Shown here: piece by piece, positions 54,751 through 60,000 of the stretch | Layout: every line of letters begins with the position of its first letter | Numbering within the stretch: position 1 is the stretch's first letter | NCBI RefSeq assembly: GCF_032854445.1 | Contig: NC_088307.1 | Span: 24,317,953 to 24,377,952 of the forward strand | From: Liolophura sinensis | Taxonomy: Eukaryota; Mollusca; Polyplacophora; Chitonida; Chitonidae | Reading direction: 5' to 3' | DNA length: 60,000 nucleotides | Notes under the pieces: generated by a model | Databases searched by the model: none | The model's input: the letters and a program-made list of their open reading frames with translations, nothing else | Told to the model about the DNA's origin: nothing | Translations under genes and position numbers: made by a program

Positions 54751-55257
54751 ATAAAAATAGCTTCTTCTTTCTAGCACCTCTATAAGACCATAAAACACAA
54801 AAAGTTTGTCAGATGTAGAGTATCATTTTAGAAAGCCCATCCGATTGTGTTCAAGGATTCCAAGAATGTCTTCAAGTATTCGCCTTCAAGTTAGTTTCAC
54901 ATATTCATTTAACCGTGAACAATTTCCCCCAACAGCTCAACAATAGAGAGCAGTATAAGAACCAGCACAAAAATGTTGCATACTAAATTCCTAGTCGTTA
55001 TCCATACAATTTATTTTGTGACCTCTGCCAATGAGACCGTGTCTTTGCCGATGTTTAATTGACCGTTTGTCTGTTAGTAAATTCGCGAGAAACATTATGG
55101 GAGGAGTTAGATAAAATCTATTATATTCTGGTGATGTGAATTGCTAAACCATTTATGAGCAAACGCTGATTGCCAAAACGCTCATGAACAGGCCCAGGTA
55201 ATGACGAACAACAGAACTGCATATTTTTGATACTTTTTAATTCGCATTAGAGGAATT

Positions 55258-55755
55258 CGTGGCCGAGTATTTAACGTGCCAGCGCGGCGAAAAAACCCAG
55301 GAGCCTCTCACCAATGCGATCGCTGTTAGTTCAAATCCAGCTCGAGTCGGCTTTCTCATCAGTCGTACATGAGAAGGTCTTCCATTAACCTGCGGTTGAT
55401 AGTGATTTTTTTTTTTGATTTGTGTTTTACGCCGTACTCAAGAATATTTCACTTATACGACGGCGGCCAGCATCATGGTGGGTGGCACAGCCCGGGGGAA
55501 ACCCACGACCATCCGCAGGTTGCTGGCAGACCTTCCCACTTACGGCCGGAGAGGAAGCCAGCATGAGCTGGACTTGAACTCACAGCGACCGCATTGGTGA
55601 GAGGCTCATGGGTCATTACGCTGCGCTAGCGCGCTAACCGACTGAGCCACGGAGGCCCCCGGTTGATAGTGAGTTTTGCCCGGAGACTGCAGGGTTTCCT
55701 CCCACCTTAATGCTGGCCGCCGTCGTATAAGTGAAATAGTCTTGATATACGAGTC
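55258..55755 (+). mobile_element. Older SINE A split by a younger one, arm B
   Basis: The head half is at 55,258-55,393 and the body/tail half at 55,673-55,755. The counterpart of 20,412-20,640 in arm A, which is not split. Confidence 0.88.
55406..55660 (-). mobile_element. Young full-length SINE A with 12-bp TSD
   Basis: TTTTTTTTTTGAT-TGTGTTTTACGCC at the left, GACTGAGCCACGGAGGCCCC at the right, with both tRNA-like boxes intact on -. GGTTGATAGTGA at 55,394-55,405 and 55,661-55,672 is a perfect target-site duplication. This is the best reference copy of the family in the window. Confidence 0.95.
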
Positions 55756-55959
55756 TCATTGGCTCCACGCCATAAACAAACCCTAAATAGCTTTACAGTC
55801 TATAAATCAATAAATAATGTACATTGTCAACGGTTCTCTTTGGCTCCACTCCAGGCGATAAACAAACCTCCAAAACAGCCTCTATAGTCTATGACGATTT
55901 TCTCAGTTCTGTTCAATTATTAGGTTTTATTGATGAATTTATAGAAAGACGAACTGATA

Positions 55960-56047
55960 CACATGCTAAAGCATTAGAGAAAGAATATTAAATGCGGCGT
56001 GTTGTCCCGTCGATATCAGCACCCTGTCTAACCAGCAAAAGGACAAG
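55960..56047 (+). promoter_or_regulatory. Possible core promoter/5' UTR of the CTLD gene
   Basis: GAATATTAAATGC at about 55,984-55,996, some 55 bp before the ATG, could serve as a TATA-like element. The whole stretch is also present upstream of the arm A exon, so both copies would share promoter activity. Confidence 0.25.
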
Positions 56048-56104
56048 ATGTTTAAGCTTGGATCGGTGGTGTTGTGTATGGTGGGAACAATAAGCGCTGC
56101 GAAC
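56048..56104 (+). CDS. Secreted CTLD protein, exon 1: signal peptide
   Basis: ATG at 56,048, 19 codons (MFKLGSVVLCMVGTISAAN), then GTAAGT. A classic secretion signal in one exon, phase 0. Identical to the arm A copy at 20,026-19,970. The next + exon with phase 0 is at 58,032 and encodes a C-type-lectin-like domain, which fits a secreted lectin. Confidence 0.75.
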
Positions 56105-56124
56105 GTAAGTTTGGCATCGTACAC

Positions 56125-56330
56125 TAAAAAAATAATCTGTTAATTTTAACAGAAAGACTGTTGTCTGAGTGATGTTAGAATGTATTCTGTTGTTATAACA
56201 CAATGTTCTGTCATATTCAACATAGCATTCTAATGGAACCTTCATGTTGAATTAATAGAATTCGTGTGTTGTACGTTCTACAGCATCACTCAGACAACAG
56301 GCTTTCCATTAAAATTAAGATTATTTTTGC
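56125..56330. mobile_element. Hairpin (MITE-like) element in arm B
   Basis: The inverted arms AATAATCTGTTAATTTTAAC (56,130) and its complement near 56,290-56,325 repeat the structure at 19,744-19,951. Lies 20-30 bp after the exon 1 donor of the lectin gene. Confidence 0.7.
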
Positions 56331-56409
56331 GGTGTATACTTTATTCTAAAGCGGAATGTTGACAGGTATACGCAGAGTCAAAATCGATGTACAAATTAAC
56401 GTACCGGTG

Positions 56410-56565
56410 ATATTTATTTTTTTTTTATTTGACTGGTGTTTTACGGCGTACTCAAGAATATTTCACTTATACGACGGGGGCCAACATGGTGGGAGGAAAC
56501 CGGGCAGAGCCCGGGGGAAACCCACGACCATCCGCAGGTTGCTGGAAGATCTCCCCACGTACCAT
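56410..56565 (-). mobile_element. SINE A, truncated, arm B only
   Basis: TTTTTATTTGACTGGTGTTTTACGG through GCAGGTTGCTGGAAGATC. The flanks resemble each other (GTACCGGTGATA before, ATACCGATGATAA after). Arm A has no insertion at this point. Confidence 0.85.
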
Positions 56566-56639
56566 ACCGATGATAACTTTTAATTTATCTGATCAGCCTT
56601 TTTATACCTGCTATTAAGGAGTTCAACTCTGAGGCTCAG

Positions 56640-56755
56640 TTGGTTAGAGCTATCACAGCGTAATGACCATAATGCTAGCCGCCGTCGTATAAATCAAATA
56701 TTCTTTAGTACGGCGTAGAAAACCAATCAAACAAACAAATAAATAGATATTCTGG
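56640..56755 (+). mobile_element. SINE A, internally deleted
   Basis: The head GAGGCTCAGTTGGTTAGAGC joins directly to the tail half CCATAATGCTAGCCGCCG and AAACAAACAAATAAATAG. About 120 bp of body are missing. Confidence 0.8.
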
Positions 56756-56814
56756 GCAATTTTGTGATACATTTCATAAGAAAACAAAAAGCGCAATTTT
56801 CCCCTATTTGCAAA

Positions 56815-57715
56815 TCACGTGATAGAAAACTGTTACGGCGTTATGTGTACTCTATGTATAATGAAAATTGTTGAGCAATGTTTAAAAGCACAGGACATGC
56901 ACGCCTTCAAATATTAGTATTGTCCACAGGTCGATTGACTACATTTGGCACATTTATATGTACATATTATATAGTGTACGTACAATACATTGGTGGTTAC
57001 GATGAAGGTGCGCTTCTAATTAAGTATTAGAAGAGTAGACACCTTTCAATTAAGCTACTTTACATGTTTACGTGTAACTGAGCTGAAATTTAGATACAGC
57101 ACGTTGGAGTGAAAGAAGCTTGCAAAATGAGTGATTTGTCTTGAAAACTGTGGAAATAAACTCATTACGGAATTTGTCACGTGATCAATATTTTCTGATA
57201 TTCTACCTGCAGTAGTTTGATGTTCTGATCACCAATCTGGACTTTTCTTTTCTTTTGTGTGCTTCATACTTTTGTGGCAAATTGCGCTATGTCCGAAAAA
57301 GTGCCATTTTATCCATATTTGGGGGTCACGTGACAGAAAACGGTGACACCTGTAAAGCTGAAAATGGCTGTGTGCAAAGTATTATATATTTACCGTATGT
57401 ACGGCGAAAATCGTGGAAGTGTCTCAATAAATGCAGGACTAACAGAGCCTATAAAAATTATCCAAGGGTCGATTTACTATATTTTTTCCACTTGGACGTC
57501 TCGTGACAGAAAACTTTTACAGCTCTGTAGGTGAAAGTGGCTGAATGAAAAGGGCTACATATGTATTCTATGTGTCCTGAAAATCGTTGAGCTGCACGCC
57601 TTCAAATATTGTCTAAAGGTCGATTTACTACGTTTAGCACATCTACATATACATACTATATAGTGTACTTACAATACATTAATGGCTACGAAAATGTAGG
57701 GTTTCTAATTGAGTT
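56815..57715 (+). repeat. Intronic tandem triplication in the CTLD gene
   Basis: Three related segments start at about 56,815, 57,325 and 57,490 with CACGTGA(T/C)AGAAAAC. Later shared blocks are GCACGCCTTCAAATATT, GGTCGATTTACTA and TATATAGTGTAC(G/T)TACAATACAT, the last two in segments 1 and 3. Moderately diverged. Confidence 0.7.
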
Positions 57716-58031
57716 CGTTATATACCAATGTATAGATACCGTTCAAGGAACCGGAAGTGACACCGCATAGGCCGGAAATACCGATGAACCCCTTTATTGC
57801 TGCTTTAAGAACTATATATACAGTTGTTTTGGTAGTACATATTTAAGCACCGAATTCCAGTCTCATCGGTATGAATTAAGAGAACTTCTTTTCAACTACT
57901 ATCTGGGCGAGGAATAAGCGGTGTGTAACAGCTATACCAGCCATACCAAGACCTCTGTTCAGATAGACTGGGGAATACGTAAAACGAAGCACTAGCGAGT
58001 AACACTAGCACCAATATGTTTATTACTATAG

Positions 58032-58245
58032 GCTCTTGAGTCGTGGAAGTACAGCGCTAAGAACAGGAAATACTATTGCGTGATTGGGAAAAAGGTATCA
58101 CAAGCAGAAGCTGCGTCACTCTGCGCTGACATGGGAGCTCGTCTGCCGACGATCCATACCACGAACGAAATGGTTGAATTTGACAAAGTCATGGGGGATT
58201 TTCAGTCACCAATAGTTTGGAGCAGTGCTAGCCGTAACGATGAAG
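58032..58245 (+). CDS. Secreted CTLD protein, exon 2: C-type-lectin domain N-half
   Basis: Acceptor TTTATTACTATAG, then ALESWKYSAKNRKYYCVIGK, SQAEAASLCADMGARLPTIH and SSASRNDEG, donor GTACGT. 214 bases, phase 0 in and phase 1 out. K-x-YY, the S-x-x-EA-x-x-x-C helix with G-A-x-L-P, and the downstream W-S-x-x-x-R-N-D-E block are the standard first half of a C-type-lectin-like fold. The calcium/sugar-binding loop and closing cysteines would be in later exons outside the window, so sugar specificity cannot be judged. Joins exon 1 in phase to give signal peptide plus CTLD. Confidence 0.8.
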
Positions 58246-60000
58246 GTACGTGTGTACGTTGGGTGAACCTTGTCACAGAATGGAGAAGGAGCAATCTGTG
58301 GTCTAGTGGTTAGCAGAGCACGGCGAGGTGAGAGTTCAAACCCAGACCTTGACAGTAAATTTGTAGGTTTCCCCCATCTGACTCCATTTTGGGCCTTGCT
58401 GACAATCAAGCTCCTTTGGGCAGTCTAAAATTTGTTGAAGACCAAGTTATTTATTTATTGATGTATTTGATTGGTGTTTACGCCATACTCAAGAATGTTT
58501 TAGTTATACAATGGCGTCCAGCTTAATGGTGGGAGGAAGCCGGACAGAGCCCAGGGGAAGCCGACGACCATACACAGGTTGCTGGAAGACCGTCCCACGT
58601 ACGACCGGACAGAAAGTCAGCATAGGCTGGACTTGGTGAGAGGTTCCTCGGTCATTTCGGCGCACTTGCATGCTAACCAGCTCGGCCACCTAAAGACCAG
58701 TTTTGTTTCAGCTAATTGATTTGCGCCTCTGAGCGTCACAGGAGGTGAAGTTCACCAGCAATTTGTCAGATTCAGTTTAGGAAAGGCACTCCGCTTTCAA
58801 CTACCCATTAAACTATCCGCCATTGTAGGTGTGAAAAACTTCCTGAGTATTGTGTTAAGCAACAGTGAGATAAATAAATAAATCATAGAATACAGCTAGA
58901 CCACCAGCCATTTACATCAAAAGCCCTCATATGTATATATACTACCAAAATTTTCTAATTTTAATGCCAGTTATAATAAAATGGAAACTGTAAATAAAAA
59001 AACAATTTAAAGTCATTTTTTTCAAATATTTTTTGCTAATATTGAACATTTTCAAAACCGAATTGTTCAGGAGAAAAATTCGTTGTTTAACCTGAAAATT
59101 GTCCCACAATGTTTAAATATTCATAAAGAGTGACACAGTTTATCATTAATTAGCATGTAAATTAAGTTTAATTGTCCAGGATCCTGTCGAAATGTTTACA
59201 AACATCCGATCTTTGTAAGGAGACCACAGCTCTATGTAAGGGCACCACAGTTAGTATATACAATCATGAAATCTCCATAAACACCATTAACATGATCATC
59301 ATTACGGAAATAAATTTAAAATTTTGCTTCAAAAATGTATTTTTGGCGCCAAAAAATAAAAAATATAATTTGGACCTTTACGTTTTTCAAGTATCACATC
59401 ATTCTACCTGTATCTTCCAACAAATATCAACACACCAACTCCCGGAAATCAGACAAATGGTGCAAATTAGGGACTGGTCAATTATTTGGGAAAACCTCAT
59501 AAATAAATAAATATTTCACTTTTTACAAAAAAAAAAAAAATAAAATAAATGGAAAAGTTTTCCGTATTGTTAGGGTGTATAGCCCTGTGGACTGGTAACT
59601 CCATTTAATAGCTCATATTTTTATGATGGCTATTCTTCTTTGACATATACATTTGTAAAATGAATACCTTGTGAGCGATTAAAATGAACTTTGATGAGCG
59701 TATTGCCTAGGCTAGGGTGAAAAAATGTAAACATTATGAGTTATGTAGGTTACGCCACTTGCATGTGACATGGGATTTGGTCCAAAACCACTGAACTAAT
59801 TATTCTGAAATTTGGTACACGTGTACAAAAAAAAAATAATAATATATAAAGTTGTGTTTTTTTTTTGGATTTCTGATAATTTATGGCAGCATTTTTTTCT
59901 CCGAATATGTCACGTGAAAGAAATTTTACTTTTTCTCTGAACTTTACGTGGAGCTATACGTAGGTTGAAAAGATGAAGTCACATGTGGTTTTAGGTGCTG
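58246..60000. other. CTLD intron, no further exon recognised
   Basis: AT-rich, with a SINE A and A/T runs (59,527-59,541, 59,826-59,837). No acceptor followed by a phase-1-compatible CTLD continuation was found, so the intron probably continues past the window. Confidence 0.5.
58450..58690 (-). mobile_element. SINE A in CTLD intron 2
   Basis: TTATTTATTGATGTATTTGATTGG at the left, GGCCACCTAAAG at the right. Diverged: box A is damaged (CAGCTCGGCC). Confidence 0.8.

Larger units (their letters stand above)
48560..56640. repeat. Arm B of the inverted duplication
   Basis: Without its insertions (LTR element 48,951-54,750 and SINE A at 55,406-55,660 and about 56,410-56,565), this is the reverse complement of 19,445-21,620. 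The arms are about 27 kb apart and enclose the P450 and helicase exons. Confidence 0.85.

Noticed and set aside
55415-55600. SINE-derived ORFs (RRTQEYFTYTTAAS type) at many places
   Set aside because: The same peptide appears in every inverted SINE A copy. They are repeat translations, not genes.

Overview
The window is nuclear DNA from an animal, most likely a mollusc or another lophotrochozoan such as a brachiopod. Coding sequence is split by GT-AG introns, the background is AT-rich, and two tRNA-derived SINE families of the kind I associate with marine lophotrochozoans recur throughout. I cannot name the species. There is no sign of operons, bacterial genes, CRISPR or true tRNA/rRNA genes.

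Layout. 1-0.2 kb: C-terminal end of an unidentified cysteine-rich protein (+). 0.8-8.1 kb: dispersed repeats and two minisatellites with no convincing gene. 8.7-12.5 kb: a CpG-rich island bounded by long imperfect inverted arms carrying CCAAT boxes. It holds a PC4-like (p15 coactivator type) ORF on + and a broken C2H2 zinc-finger ORF on -, pointing at each other. 12.8-16.8 kb: tandem duplications, a minisatellite and a SINE. 17.5-17.8 kb: an exon with a PAN/apple-like cysteine pattern (-). 19.4-21.6 kb: arm A of an inverted duplication, with a signal-peptide exon, a hairpin element, SINEs and a LINE reverse-transcriptase fragment. 22.5-37.8 kb: a complete six-exon cytochrome P450 gene (-) of 513 codons, its introns full of SINEs, a recurring family called X here, and an RT fragment. 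39-42.2 kb: microsatellites, a CATGCC satellite and a 31-bp minisatellite. 42.3-45.9 kb: two exons of a MOV10-like RNA helicase (-), apparently degenerate. 48.6-56.6 kb: arm B of the inverted duplication, split by a decayed 5.8-kb Ty3/Gypsy LTR retrotransposon. 56.0-58.2 kb: first two exons of a secreted C-type-lectin-domain gene (+), running off the window.

The genes do not form a pathway. The most informative results are these: the P450 model closes in frame over six exons but lacks the usual acid-alcohol pair in its I-helix; the PC4/zinc-finger unit lies inside inverted CCAAT-rich arms; and an inverted duplication carries an identical signal-peptide exon at both ends, with arm-specific mobile insertions marked by target-site duplications, which order the events.
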